Positions 52,248-61,737 are shown, counted from the stretch's first letter. The stretch is 64,000 nt of DNA from Terriglobia bacterium (GCA_020072585.1 JAIQGL010000017.1:62001-126000), one strand, 5' to 3'. Notes: generated from the sequence alone by a model not told the origin. Made by a program: numbers and translations.

Positions 52248-53573
52248 TTACTTTGCCATGGCTTTCTCAACTTCGTCCGCCGTACGAGGAAGGTCATGGG
52301 TGAGCATGACGAGTTTGCCATCCTGGCCAACGGCGAACATGTCTTCTATGCGTACGCCAAGCTTTTCTTCAGGAATGTAGATGCCGGGCTCAAGGGTGAA
52401 CACCATGCCTTTTTCCAGCGGCAAAGCTGGATCATTTGCATCATGGACGTTCAATCCCACGTGGTGTCCCAGTCCATGGATGAAGTATTTCCCCAGCGGC
52501 TCACCGTGGAGATCTTTGCCATGAGTGTTGATGTAGTCGAAAGCCACTTTATAGAGAGAATCAGCGTCGGTGCGGCTGGTGGCGAGCTTTGACTTCCCTG
52601 CCTGAAATGCCTGCATGGCGGCTTCCTGCGCGGCCAGGACAATGTTGTAAATCTCGCGCTGGCGGGCCGTGAACCTGCCATTGACCGGCGCGGTACGCGT
52701 GATATCAGTGGCATACATTGAATATTCACCAGCCACATCCATCACCACTATGTCGCCATCCTGCATTACCCCGGAATCTGCCGAGTAGTGCAGTACGGTC
52801 GAATAAAATCCCGAGCCGACAATAGGAGCGTAAGCAGGACGCTCACAGCCGCGCTTGCCAAACTCATATTGCATCAGCGCAGAAATCTCACGCTCACTCA
52901 CACCGGGATGGATGGACTTCAAAGCGGCGCGATGGGCAAATTCCGAGGCTTCAGTAGCGCTGGTAATCATGTGCAGCTCGCCGGCATCTTTCACCATGCG
53001 CAGGCGGGCAATCAGCGTTTTGGCATCGCGGAATGAAACGTAATTGGGAAAGGAGTTACCGCGGCGCAGCCATTCCAGCGGGCCGGTGGAAGGCGTGGTC
53101 TGGCCGTTGGCGCCGAGATCGGAATAGACGACGGCTCGCGGCTGGGGCAGCAGCTTGAGAAGCTCGCTGTGGATTTTGTCGAGGCTCTCAACCTTGTCAA
53201 AGCCGGTCTTCTGCGGTGCCTGAGGATCTTCTGGTCCCAATTTGGGACCAGTCCATTTTTCCTGCGTCACATTATGTTCGGCGAGAAAAAGTATCTCAAC
53301 ATAGGGATTGGAATGGATGAGCAAGGCTGCGCCCGGCTCGAACCATCCCGTGAGATAGAAAAAGTCGTCGTCCTGGCGAAATCCGTAGAGATTGTTTGGG
53401 CCCTCAGCTTCAGTAGGGGCAAACAGGATGAGCGTACCGCCCTCCATCTGCTTTGCCAGGGCAGCGCGGCGGGCATGGTAATCGGCATTGTTCTGCCGCT
53501 CCGTAGCGTTAGCGCAAATGCCGCAAATAACGATCCATGAACATACCAGCAGCGATAGTTTTCGAATGCCCAT
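52248..53573 (-). CDS. Exported Xaa-Pro aminopeptidase (M24B, PepP-like)
   Basis: 441 residues. Signal peptide MGIRKLSLLVCSWIVICGICANA; N-terminal PepP domain (LAKQMEGGTLILFA...FRQDDDFFYLTGW) and pita-bread catalytic domain with metal ligands Asp (VVMDVAGEYSMYATDITRTAPV), His (YFIHGLGHHVGLNVHD), Glu (FTLEPGIYI) and Glu (GVRIEDMF). It removes N-terminal residues preceding proline. Together with the M24 protein at 25898-27187 it gives two exported prolyl peptidases in one window. Confidence 0.93.
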   Translation of the reverse strand: MGIRKLSLLVCSWIVICGICANATERQNNADYHARRAALAKQMEGGTLILFAPTEAEGPNNLYGFRQDDDFFYLTGWFEPGAALLIHSNPYVEILFLAEHNVTQEKWTGPKLGPEDPQAPQKTGFDKVESLDKIHSELLKLLPQPRAVVYSDLGANGQTTPSTGPLEWLRRGNSFPNYVSFRDAKTLIARLRMVKDAGELHMITSATEASEFAHRAALKSIHPGVSEREISALMQYEFGKRGCERPAYAPIVGSGFYSTVLHYSADSGVMQDGDIVVMDVAGEYSMYATDITRTAPVNGRFTARQREIYNIVLAAQEAAMQAFQAGKSKLATSRTDADSLYKVAFDYINTHGKDLHGEPLGKYFIHGLGHHVGLNVHDANDPALPLEKGMVFTLEPGIYIPEEKLGVRIEDMFAVGQDGKLVMLTHDLPRTADEVEKAMAK

Positions 53574-53955
53574 CTCTTCTCCCGCAGCAGCAGCTGACAG
53601 CAGCGGATTCTATCACGCGACGCCGGAGTTCATCGGGGGCAACCTAATACCGGCCGCGATGGCAAAGAGGTAAAACACCGTGTATTCCAGATCATGCGGG
53701 AGGGCCGCACAGCGAAGATCAAGAATTTTTTCCGAGAACGCTACAAGCTGGCGTTCCGGTGTGGAGAGCTCATGAAATGTGGCAATTGATCCCGGATCCG
53801 GCCAAACCAGCCGGTTGCAAACCCCACCCGGGCGCGAATGCCAGCAACAGTAAGCCGTGGGCCAGCATTTTTTAGTTGATTTTCTGCGCGGTTTCGAACA
53901 ATCTAATGCGTCTTCCGAGTTGTCCTTTTTTCTTATTCCAACATTGAGGTGTTCT
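53574..53955. other. Intergenic region between M24B and M16 genes
   Basis: About 380 bases. On the minus strand a short signal-peptide-like frame (MLAHGLLLLAFAPGW, from 53867) and, in another frame, a stretch ending ...YTVFYLFAIAAGIRLPPMNSG can be read; they could be remains of a decayed small exported gene, but support is weak. The M16 promoter must lie here. Confidence 0.3.
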
Positions 53956-55317
53956 GTGACCAGTGTACGTACCAGATTGCTGTGCGCATGTTTCCTCGTC
54001 TTTGCCATCGGGGCGTCTGCGCAATCGAAACTTCCCAAAGTGGAATTCACGGACACCACGCTGGAAAACGGCTTGCGCGTCCTGATCGCACCGGACCATG
54101 CCGCGCCCGTGGTCGCCATCTCCCTTACCTACAACACCGGATCACGCAATGAGAAGCAGGGCCGCACCGGATTTGCCCATTTATTTGAGCACATGATGTT
54201 TGAGGGCTCAGCCAATGTGGGCAAGGGCGAGCACATGCTGCTGGTGCAGAACTACGGTGGTTCACTGAACGGCAGCACGAACAATGACCAGACCAACTAT
54301 TTTGAAGAGCTGCCTAAAAACCAGCTGGATATGGCGCTGTTTCTGGAATCAGACCGGATGAAGGCGCTGAATATCACCCAGGCCAACCTGGACAACCAGC
54401 GCAATGCCGTGCAGGAAGAACGCCGGTTGCGCGTGGACAACCAGCCTTACGGCAAGTCGTTTGAAGAGCTGGAATCGATGGCCTACGATAATTTTCCTTA
54501 CCACCACTCGGTGATCGGTTCCATGGATGACCTGAACGCGGCCACGTTGGACGATGTAAAGGACTTTTTTCGCATTTATTACGCGCCCAACAACGTTGTA
54601 CTGGTCTTGGTGGGCGATCTTGACCCGAAAGAGACCCTGGCCAAAGTGAAAAAGTATTTCGGCAACATTCCCAGACAGCCGGCACCCCCTCCCGTCGACA
54701 TCAAGGAGCCTGATCACGATAAAGAGCGGCGCAAGAGCCTGAATGATGCGCTGGCACGCCTGCCACAGTTCCATGCGGTCTACAACATTGGCCCGGGAAA
54801 CACGCCTGACACGTATGCGTTACAGGTGCTGAGCAGCATCCTTTCCGGCGGACGCAGTGGACGCTTTTACCAGCACCTGGTGCATGACAAGCAGCTCGCA
54901 CTCAATGTGGGAGCGTTTGCCCAGCCGCGACGGGGGCCGGGTCTGTTTAATGTTATCGGTTTGCCGCGCCCCGGAGTGAAGATGGAGGACCTGGAGAAGG
55001 CGCTTGACGACGAAATTGAAGCGGTAAAGAAAGACGGAGTGACGCAGCAGGAGCTGGACAAGGTCCGTACGCAGTATTTGCGGCAGGCGATCCAGACCAG
55101 GAGTTCAACGCTTGGGATAGCTAACCAGCTTGGGACAGCCACTATCTATTACAACGATCCCAACCTCATTAACACCGCATACGAAAAACTGATTGCCGTG
55201 ACCGCCGACCAGGTAAAACAGGCCGCCCAGAAATACCTGGTGCCGGCACACCGCTCCGTTGTAATCACACTGCCCGGCGCCGGCAATGCCGCGCCCAGCG
55301 CCGCCGGAATGCGGTAA
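53956..55317 (+). CDS. Exported M16 zinc protease, catalytic type
   Basis: 453 residues. GTG start with GAGGT five bases ahead; signal peptide TRLLCACFLVFAIGASAQ. The inverted zinc motif HLFEHMMFEG (HxxEH) near residue 80 and the downstream Glu in NAVQEERRLRVDNQPYG complete the metal site. Two M16 repeats follow the usual layout (FRIYYAPNNVVLVLVGDLDP in the first half). It works together with a partner lacking the zinc motif, encoded 9 bases downstream. Confidence 0.93.
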   Translation: MTSVRTRLLCACFLVFAIGASAQSKLPKVEFTDTTLENGLRVLIAPDHAAPVVAISLTYNTGSRNEKQGRTGFAHLFEHMMFEGSANVGKGEHMLLVQNYGGSLNGSTNNDQTNYFEELPKNQLDMALFLESDRMKALNITQANLDNQRNAVQEERRLRVDNQPYGKSFEELESMAYDNFPYHHSVIGSMDDLNAATLDDVKDFFRIYYAPNNVVLVLVGDLDPKETLAKVKKYFGNIPRQPAPPPVDIKEPDHDKERRKSLNDALARLPQFHAVYNIGPGNTPDTYALQVLSSILSGGRSGRFYQHLVHDKQLALNVGAFAQPRRGPGLFNVIGLPRPGVKMEDLEKALDDEIEAVKKDGVTQQELDKVRTQYLRQAIQTRSSTLGIANQLGTATIYYNDPNLINTAYEKLIAVTADQVKQAAQKYLVPAHRSVVITLPGAGNAAPSAAGMR

Positions 55318-55326
55318 GGAGAAACC

Positions 55327-56835
55327 ATGCTGAAGAAATTTTTATTGCTCAATCTCGCGCTTTTACTACTGACAGCAGGACTGTCCGCTCAGGGGCCGCA
55401 AGGCCAGGGTGGTGACTCAAAGCAGCTCCCTTCCAAAGTGCAGCGGCTCAACAAGGCGCCGGTAAACAATGAGATTTTGAAGGTGAAGCTGCCGCATCCG
55501 GCGGAAGTTTCACTGCCAAACGGGCTGACACTCCTGGTATTGGAACAGCATCGTCTGCCAACGGTTTACTTCGGCCTGTGGATCAAGTCCGGCGCGCTCT
55601 CTGATCCCAAGGATTTTCCAGGGCTGGCCTCTTTTACGGCCGACCTGCTGCGCGATGGCACAGCAAAACGCAACAGCACTCAGATTGCCACCGAACTGGA
55701 TGAACTGGGAGCCACGTTTAACTCTGACGCCGGTTTCGGCTCCAACCTTACTACAATCACGGCCTCAGGCCTGAGCCAGTCGGCTGACAAGCTGATGGAC
55801 ATCATGAGCGACATCGTGCTCAATGCCAACTTCCCGGCCGACGAACTACAGAAGTACCAACGCCAGGAAGGCGCGCGGCTTTTCCAGCAGCGCACCAACC
55901 CAGGCTTTCTGGCGCGGGAGCGTTTTGCGCGGGCCGTATATGGCGATTTTCCGGCCGCCGTGCAATCACCGACTTCAGACTCGTTGAAGAAGGCGTCCCC
56001 GGAAGCGCTCAAAGGATTTCGGGATAAATACTATGCCCCGAATAACGCGATTCTGGCCGTAGCCGGCGACCTGACGGTGGCGCAGGCAACCGAGCTGGTG
56101 ACAAAATATCTTGGCTCGTGGAAGAGCCATCCAATTGAGGCGAGCGGCATGGGTGCTGTGAATGGTCCCGCGGCCGCAAAGGTATATCTGGTAAACCGTC
56201 CTGGGTCGGTGCAGAGCAATATTCTTGCCGGCGGGCTTTCGCTTCGCCGTGCTGATCCTGACTATATTCCCCTGGTTGTAATGAACCGGATACTTGGTGG
56301 CGGAGCCGCAGCCCGGCTGTTTTCCAACCTGCGCGAGGAAAAAGGCTACACGTACGGCGCGTATAGCCGTGTGAGCGGGGATTTACATCCGGGATCGTTT
56401 GTAGCCAACACTGAGGTCCGTAACGCGGTAACCGATGGATCACTGCATGAGCTCATGTATGAATTCAAGCGGCTGCGCGATGAAAAAGTGCCTGTAGGCG
56501 AACTGGAAGAATCCAAGCGTTCCATCGTTTCCAGCTTTGCGCTTTCCCTGGAGAGCCCTGCCGGAATCGTCAACGGATGGATGGCGGTGAAATATTACGG
56601 CCTGAGCAATGACTACTGGGACCACTATTCAGACCAGATAGCCAAGGTTGACGCCGACACGGTCCAGCGCATAGCACGTAAATACATTGATCTGGACCAT
56701 TTGCAGATAGTGGTGGTTGGTGATGCCAAACAGGTGCGTGAAGCCGTAGGCAAGTACGGTACTGTGCAGGAATTTGATGCTGAAGGCAACGCAGTTGAAG
56801 CGAAGCCGGCGGATGCCGCGCCCAACACCAAATAG
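55327..56835 (+). CDS. Exported M16-family partner lacking the zinc motif
   Basis: 502 residues. Signal peptide MLKKFLLLNLALLLLTAGLSAQ. At the place of HxxEH it has GLASFTADLL, so it cannot bind zinc. It retains the substrate-binding R/Y block NLREEKGYTYGAYS near residue 340. This is the standard inactive partner of two-subunit M16 proteases, pairing with the preceding gene product to form a closed peptidase chamber outside the inner membrane. A strong terminator follows. Confidence 0.93.
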   Translation: MLKKFLLLNLALLLLTAGLSAQGPQGQGGDSKQLPSKVQRLNKAPVNNEILKVKLPHPAEVSLPNGLTLLVLEQHRLPTVYFGLWIKSGALSDPKDFPGLASFTADLLRDGTAKRNSTQIATELDELGATFNSDAGFGSNLTTITASGLSQSADKLMDIMSDIVLNANFPADELQKYQRQEGARLFQQRTNPGFLARERFARAVYGDFPAAVQSPTSDSLKKASPEALKGFRDKYYAPNNAILAVAGDLTVAQATELVTKYLGSWKSHPIEASGMGAVNGPAAAKVYLVNRPGSVQSNILAGGLSLRRADPDYIPLVVMNRILGGGAAARLFSNLREEKGYTYGAYSRVSGDLHPGSFVANTEVRNAVTDGSLHELMYEFKRLRDEKVPVGELEESKRSIVSSFALSLESPAGIVNGWMAVKYYGLSNDYWDHYSDQIAKVDADTVQRIARKYIDLDHLQIVVVGDAKQVREAVGKYGTVQEFDAEGNAVEAKPADAAPNTK

Positions 56836-56859
56836 ATGTTGTACGGCCCTCCCCCGCAG

Positions 56860-56890
56860 AGCCCGGAGCGATCCGGGCTTTGCTTTTTGC
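56860..56890 (+). terminator. Intrinsic terminator after the M16 pair
   Basis: Perfect 8-bp stem AGCCCGGA/TCCGGGCT closed by a GCGA tetraloop and followed by TTGCTTTTTG. Confidence 0.85.
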
Positions 56891-56955
56891 ATGTGTCAGC
56901 TAAACTCCTGGTAGCAGGATTTAAACCCTGAAGTGCCTGGACAAAGAGATAAAGA

Positions 56956-57810
56956 ATGGATTTGAATGGGGATTCCTCACTCTTGCAAGGCGTAAAGATC
57001 GTCAGCCTGGCGCTGAATGCGCCGGGGCCGGTAGCGGCAGCGCGACTGACGAAGCTTGGCGCTAATGTCACCAAGGTCGAGCCGCCCGGCGGAGACCCTA
57101 CAAGAAATGCCGCGCCCGGATGGTATGAGTCATTGTGCCGGGGGCAGACGGTATTGCGCTTGAACCTGAAAGATCCCAATGAGCGCAAGCAACTGGATGG
57201 TCTGCTGGCAAATGCGGATTTGCTGCTGGCATCATTTCGTCCTTCAGCATTGCAGCGCCTGGGACTGGATTGGGAGAGCCTGCATACGCGGTATCCACGG
57301 CTGTGCTTTGTGGGAATTATCGGACATCCGCATCCACAGGAAGAGCGTACCGGACACGATCTGACGTACCAGGGCGATTTCGGCCTGCTCCGGCCGCCAG
57401 AGATGCCGGCTACGCTTTTTGTGGACCTGGCAGGAGCGGAAAGAGCGGTGAGCATGGCTCTGGCGCTTCTGCTCCGGGTGGCGCGTAGTGGAGTGGCAGG
57501 CTGCTCATGGGTTTCTCTGTATGAATGTGCGCGCGACCTTACAGAACCGGTCAAGGCCGGTCTAACCAAGGCGGGAGGGCTGCTGGGAGGCGGTTATCCG
57601 CTCTATGGGTTTTATCAGGCCAATGACGGATGGATTGCGGTTGCGGCATTGGAGCCGCATTTTGCCAATCGGCTGCTTTTAGAACTTAATCTTAGTAACG
57701 CGGACCGCACCGAACTCGAACGTATCTTCCTCCAGCGTAGCGCTGCGGCGTGGGAGAGCTGGGCCGCGGAGCATGACCTCCCGCTGGTGGCTGTGCGACA
57801 AGCTGGATGA
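56956..57810 (+). CDS. Family III CoA-transferase/racemase-like protein (CaiB/BaiF)
   Basis: 284 residues, shorter than the usual ~400. N-terminal GVKIVSLALNAPGPVAAARLTKLGANVTKVEPPGGD is diagnostic for CaiB/BaiF enzymes, and RTGHDLTYQGDFGLL keeps the catalytic Asp. The C-terminal third ends at VAVRQAG, where full-length members continue, so it is a short version or C-terminally truncated. It resembles alpha-methylacyl-CoA racemase more than CoA transferases proper. About 165 bases precede a dienoyl-CoA reductase gene, suggesting fatty acid or branched-chain lipid breakdown. Confidence 0.82.
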   Translation: MDLNGDSSLLQGVKIVSLALNAPGPVAAARLTKLGANVTKVEPPGGDPTRNAAPGWYESLCRGQTVLRLNLKDPNERKQLDGLLANADLLLASFRPSALQRLGLDWESLHTRYPRLCFVGIIGHPHPQEERTGHDLTYQGDFGLLRPPEMPATLFVDLAGAERAVSMALALLLRVARSGVAGCSWVSLYECARDLTEPVKAGLTKAGGLLGGGYPLYGFYQANDGWIAVAALEPHFANRLLLELNLSNADRTELERIFLQRSAAAWESWAAEHDLPLVAVRQAG

Positions 57811-57976
57811 CCAGCCAGAACTAACATATCAATGCACTCTAGTAGTTTTGTTCTTAGGATCAAAACGGCTTTGGGGCCTGCAGGTTTGCGATTTACCGCC
57901 GATTCCCCCCGCACTGGCCGACAAAGCCGCCTGCCGTGTAGGATGTTTCGTCACCTCAAGGAAAAAGGATGGTACC

Positions 57977-58819
57977 GTGTTCCAAGCGAATTTACTGGCA
58001 GGCAAGAAAATTCTGATAACCGGGGGCGCCACCGGTCTGGGCAAGAGCATGGGAAAGCGCTTTCTGGAATTGGGCGCTTCGCTTTGCATCTGTGGACGGC
58101 GTGAAGAGGTCCTGGCGGAAGCCGCTGACGAACTGCGTAAGGCCACAGGCGGCAAGGTCACGACATTTCCCTGCGATGTGCGCAAAAACGAACTCGTGGA
58201 AGCCATGATCGAGAAGTTCTGGCAGGATGGGCCAATCGATGTGCTGGTCAACAACGCAGCAGGTAATTTTCTTTGCCGCACAGAGGAACTTTCAATCGGC
58301 GCATTTGAGGCGGTGATCGGAATTGTGCTGATGGGCACGCTCCATACCACCATGGCGTGCGGCAAGCGATGGCTGAAGGAAGGACGCAAAGCCACGGTCC
58401 TGAACATCACTACGACGTATGCCGAAAAAGGTTCACCCTATGTTGTGCCTTCGTCAGTCGCCAAAGCCGGAGTGTTGAATATGACGCGCAGCCTGGCCGT
58501 GGAGTGGGGCAAACGCGGCATCCGCTTCAACGCGATCGCACCAGGCCCGGTGCCTACCGAGGGCGCATTCTCCCGACTGATGCCGGTGAAGTCACTGGAA
58601 GACATGGCCAAAAAGCGGAATCCCCTGAAACGTTTTGGCACTCATGCGGAGCTGGCCGATCTGGCGGCGTTTCTGGTAAGCGATTACTCCGGCTACATTA
58701 ACGGCGAGCAGATTGTGATGGACGGAGGCGAACAGCTCCAGGGCTCCAGCGAATTTAACCATCTGGGAGATCTGCTGACGGAAGAACAATGGCAGGCAAT
58801 GAAGCCAAAGAAGAAATAG
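57977..58819 (+). CDS. 2,4-dienoyl-CoA reductase-type SDR
   Basis: 280 residues. Cofactor motif ILITGGATGLGKSMG, an RR pair after strand 2 (CGRREEVL) favouring NADPH, and NNAAGNF. The active-site block ITTTYAEKGSPYVVPSSVAKAG matches the DECR arrangement (Tyr, then Ser and Lys in S..AKAG) rather than the usual YxxxK. It reduces 2,4-dienoyl-CoA during beta-oxidation of unsaturated fatty acids. The GTG start follows AAGGAT; an open frame upstream has no family similarity. Confidence 0.87.
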   Translation: MFQANLLAGKKILITGGATGLGKSMGKRFLELGASLCICGRREEVLAEAADELRKATGGKVTTFPCDVRKNELVEAMIEKFWQDGPIDVLVNNAAGNFLCRTEELSIGAFEAVIGIVLMGTLHTTMACGKRWLKEGRKATVLNITTTYAEKGSPYVVPSSVAKAGVLNMTRSLAVEWGKRGIRFNAIAPGPVPTEGAFSRLMPVKSLEDMAKKRNPLKRFGTHAELADLAAFLVSDYSGYINGEQIVMDGGEQLQGSSEFNHLGDLLTEEQWQAMKPKKK

Positions 58820-58837
58820 GCGAAGGATTTTTTGTGA

Positions 58838-59704
58838 CTATAAGTGCGCTGCCCTGGCCGTCTGTTCTTCTTTCCAGCCGGGCCGGCCAAACACGTAGCG
58901 CAGCTTGAGCCGCAACGTCGGAGCGCAGCGCACATCATTCCAAATATCGACCCATTCGTGGAATGCGATGCGCAGAGGGTTATAGCTGTTGATGTTTTTG
59001 GTCAGTCCGTAGACTGGAGATTCCTGCTCCGGCACGTATGTACCAAACATCCGGTCCCAAATGATGAGAATGCCGGCATGGTTGCGGTCAAGATAGCGCT
59101 GGTTTGAGCCATGATGCACGCGGTGATGCGACGGCGTATTGATGACCCACTCCAGCGGTCCCATGGAGCGGATGAGTTCTGTGTGAATCCAGAACTGATA
59201 GATCAGGCTGATGGCCTGCATGGTGAGCACCATGACCGGCTCAAAGCCCACCAGCGGCAGCCACAGCCAGAAAACAAATGACATGAAGCTGCCGGTCCAG
59301 GTCTGGCGCAGGGCCGTACCCAGGTTATAGCGCTGAGACGAGTGATGGATAACGTGCGACGCCCAGAAGAGCCTGCATTCATGACTGGTGCGGTGAAACC
59401 AGTAATAGGTAAAGTCTTCAGAAAAGAACAGCAGTATCCACGCCCACCATTGATAGCCAATCTTGAAGATGGCAAAGCGGTGGACTACCGTGAAGATCGC
59501 GAACACCATGGTTTTGGAAACCAGGCCCAAAATGACATTACCGGTCCCCATGGTCAAGCTGGCTGCGGTGTCCTTGAGTTGATAGAGGTCGCGACGCATG
59601 ATCGCGTCCAGCACAGCTTCCAGGAGCAGCAGCGCGATGAATCCGGGGACCGCGAGTTGGATCAGATTGGGCATTTGCGGCATGCGTTTCCAAGGAGCAT
59701 CCAT
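58838..59704 (-). CDS. Sterol desaturase / fatty acid hydroxylase family membrane protein
   Basis: 288 residues, about four TM helices and the three histidine boxes of di-iron hydroxylases: WFHRTSHECRLFWASHVIHHSS (HxxxH and HxxHH) and HHRVHHGSN. It probably hydroxylates or desaturates a lipid tail at the membrane. The start is uncertain: ATG at 59782, 59704 or 59683; the last two lie just before the first TM helix (LIQLAVPGFIALLLLEAVL), while the earliest adds an unusual basic extension. Convergent with the dienoyl-CoA reductase gene; divergent from the quinone oxidoreductase. Confidence 0.85.
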   Translation of the reverse strand: MDAPWKRMPQMPNLIQLAVPGFIALLLLEAVLDAIMRRDLYQLKDTAASLTMGTGNVILGLVSKTMVFAIFTVVHRFAIFKIGYQWWAWILLFFSEDFTYYWFHRTSHECRLFWASHVIHHSSQRYNLGTALRQTWTGSFMSFVFWLWLPLVGFEPVMVLTMQAISLIYQFWIHTELIRSMGPLEWVINTPSHHRVHHGSNQRYLDRNHAGILIIWDRMFGTYVPEQESPVYGLTKNINSYNPLRIAFHEWVDIWNDVRCAPTLRLKLRYVFGRPGWKEEQTARAAHL

Positions 59705-59873
59705 CAGCAAGTCTAGCGGAACTTGAGTCGCTGACAAAGCCGGTAATTTTCTGAAAGAGCGGCTGCGCGGCTGTGGGAGCATGCCACTATCCGCACAAAA
59801 CCGGAGTTCGAATTACAATTCCAGTGCAGGTACTTTCTGCGGCCGCAACATCGTGCGGCGCATTCAGGTAAAT

Positions 59874-60845
59874 ATGAGAGCGATTCAAGTAAAAAAAACC
59901 GGCGGCCCTGAAGTGCTAACGCTGGTTGACGTCCCAATTCCCAAGCCGAAGGCCAATGAAGCGGTAGTAAAGATTGCGGCTTCCGGCGTCAACTTTATCG
60001 ATTGTTATTTCCGCGAAGGCCGGTATCCTGCCGCGCTGCCCTTCATTGATGGCCAGGAAGCTGCCGGCACAGTGACTGAAGTTGGCAGCGATGTGAAGTC
60101 GGTCAAGGTGGGAGATCGCGTGGCTTACAGCAACGTGATGGGCACCTACGCAGAATACGCGGCCGTACCAGCAGAACGGCTGGTCCGCGTGCCGGATGGC
60201 ATTACCGACCAGCAGGCCGCAGCGGCGATGCTGCAAGGCATGACAGCTCATTACCTGATCAACACAACCTATCCACTGAAGAAGGGCGAGACCGCGCTGG
60301 TCCACGCCGCGGCCGGAGGCGTGGGATTACTGCTGGTACAGATGGCCAGAAATATTGGCGCGCGTGTGATTGGGACTGTGGGATCAGAAGAAAAAGCCAG
60401 GCTCGCACGTGAGGCCGGAGCGGACGAGGTCATCCTGTATTCACAGCAGGATTTTGAAGCTGAAACCAAACGCCTGACTGACGGCAAGGGCGTGCACGTG
60501 GTCTATGACGGAGTGGGCCAGAGCACGTTTGAGAAAGGGCTGAATGTGCTGCGTCCGCGCGGACACATGGTGCTGTTTGGCGCCGCCAGCGGGCCCGTGG
60601 CGCCTGTTGACCCCATTAAACAATTAATGCAAAAAGGTTCGCTTACTCTCACGCGGCCCAGCCTGATTCACTACGTTTCCACGCGCGAAGAGCTGGAGCA
60701 GCGCGCCGGCGATATCTTCAACATGATTGCCGCAGGCAAGTTGAAGCTAAGGATCGAGTACGTCTACAAACTGGAGCAGGCGGAGCAGGCGCATCGCGAC
60801 CTGGAAGGCAGAAAGACCACCGGCAAGATTCTGCTGGTGACGTAA
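59874..60845 (+). CDS. Zinc-free quinone oxidoreductase (MDR family)
   Basis: 323 residues. The start MRAIQVKKTGGPEVLTLVDV, N-terminal GroES-like domain with NFIDCYFREGRYP and GQEAAGTV, the nucleotide-binding motif VHAAAGGVGLLLVQMA and VVYDGVGQSTFEKGLNVL match E. coli Qor-type NADPH:quinone reductases. The catalytic zinc ligands of alcohol dehydrogenases are absent. ATG 59874 has AGGT close upstream. It is followed 34 bases later by an AhpD-like gene, a possible redox pair. Confidence 0.9.
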   Translation: MRAIQVKKTGGPEVLTLVDVPIPKPKANEAVVKIAASGVNFIDCYFREGRYPAALPFIDGQEAAGTVTEVGSDVKSVKVGDRVAYSNVMGTYAEYAAVPAERLVRVPDGITDQQAAAAMLQGMTAHYLINTTYPLKKGETALVHAAAGGVGLLLVQMARNIGARVIGTVGSEEKARLAREAGADEVILYSQQDFEAETKRLTDGKGVHVVYDGVGQSTFEKGLNVLRPRGHMVLFGAASGPVAPVDPIKQLMQKGSLTLTRPSLIHYVSTREELEQRAGDIFNMIAAGKLKLRIEYVYKLEQAEQAHRDLEGRKTTGKILLVT

Positions 60846-60879
60846 AAAAAAAGCCAGCATTAGATTTTGAGGAGGCCCC

Positions 60880-61281
60880 ATGTCCACCCTTGGATTCATC
60901 GAATACGACAAAGCCAGCCCGGAAGTACGCGCAGTTTATGACGACATCATGGCCACGCGCAAGATCGACAAGGTCACAAACTTCTGGAAGGCGCTGGCGC
61001 ATGATCCTGTAAGGCTGAAACGCACATGGGAAGACACCAAGGAGATCATGGGCGCCGGCGCGCTCGATCCGCTGGTAAAAGAGCTGATCTACGTGGCCGT
61101 GAGCGTGAGCAACCAATGCGACTACTGCATTGCCGCGCATTCCGCCGCGGCACGCAAAAAAGGCATGACCGAAGCGATGTTCAACGAAATGATGGCCGTG
61201 GTCGGTCTGGCCAACCAGAACAACCGTCTGGTGGCCGGCCACCAGGTGGAGGTCGACGAGCAATTCAAAGCGATCGGCTGA
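60880..61281 (+). CDS. Carboxymuconolactone decarboxylase / AhpD-like protein
   Basis: 133 residues of the CMD alpha-helical family. VSNQCDYCIAAHSAAARKKG holds the C-x2-C-x3-H motif of AhpD-type peroxidase-coupled members, implying thiol redox activity. GAGGAGG-like ribosome-binding site (TGAGGAGG) just before the ATG. Neighbouring quinone reductase fits an oxidative-stress role; this is inference. Confidence 0.87.
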   Translation: MSTLGFIEYDKASPEVRAVYDDIMATRKIDKVTNFWKALAHDPVRLKRTWEDTKEIMGAGALDPLVKELIYVAVSVSNQCDYCIAAHSAAARKKGMTEAMFNEMMAVVGLANQNNRLVAGHQVEVDEQFKAIG

Positions 61282-61354
61282 GGTGCATTGCCCCTGATCG
61301 TCCCCATGAACAGCGGCACAGCGGCGCCGCCCGCCGAAGCGGACGGCCCGGAGA

Positions 61355-61570
61355 CTAATCGCGGTCGGGGCGGGAATCGCGGTCTTTGCGGATCTTTTTC
61401 TTGGCCCGTTTCCGTGCCAGTGCTTGCTTCACACGGCGTTTCTCACCGGGCTTCAGGTAATACGAATGCCGCTTTACTTCCTTGATGATGTCTTCCGTCT
61501 GGACTTTACGTTTAAACCGGCGCAGCGCATTTTCCAGCGGCTCGCCTTCCTGTAATCGGACTTCTGCCAA
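61355..61570 (-). CDS. rpsU: 30S ribosomal protein S21
   Basis: 71 residues: (M)AEVRLQEGEPLENALRRFKR then KVQTEDIIKEVKRHSYYLKP and a basic tail rich in K/R. The start is TTG 61570, fixed by GGAGG five bases upstream and by the conserved N-terminus; a longer frame to 61615 has no family support. S21 helps recruit mRNA at the 30S platform. Upstream (61644-61663) lies a tandem duplication of CGCTAAAAAC. Convergent with the AhpD-like gene. Confidence 0.93.
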   Translation of the reverse strand: MAEVRLQEGEPLENALRRFKRKVQTEDIIKEVKRHSYYLKPGEKRRVKQALARKRAKKKIRKDRDSRPDRD

Positions 61571-61737
61571 GCAATCCTCCGTGCAGAGAAATATGGTGCA
61601 CTTTAGAGGATACATCAGAGCAGGCCAAAATGCCGATTCCTATCGCTAAAAACCGCTAAAAACATCCGCCAAAAGCACCAAAGGCGGACAAATGGGCTAC
61701 CTCTCTGCCGACCGCTCCCCTGCTTCTCAGGCCCAGC

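Noticed and set aside
53613-54119. Minus-strand 168-codon frame over the M16 start
   Set aside because: Its upstream half is antisense to the M16 signal peptide and N-terminus; only the downstream part hints at a decayed exported gene.
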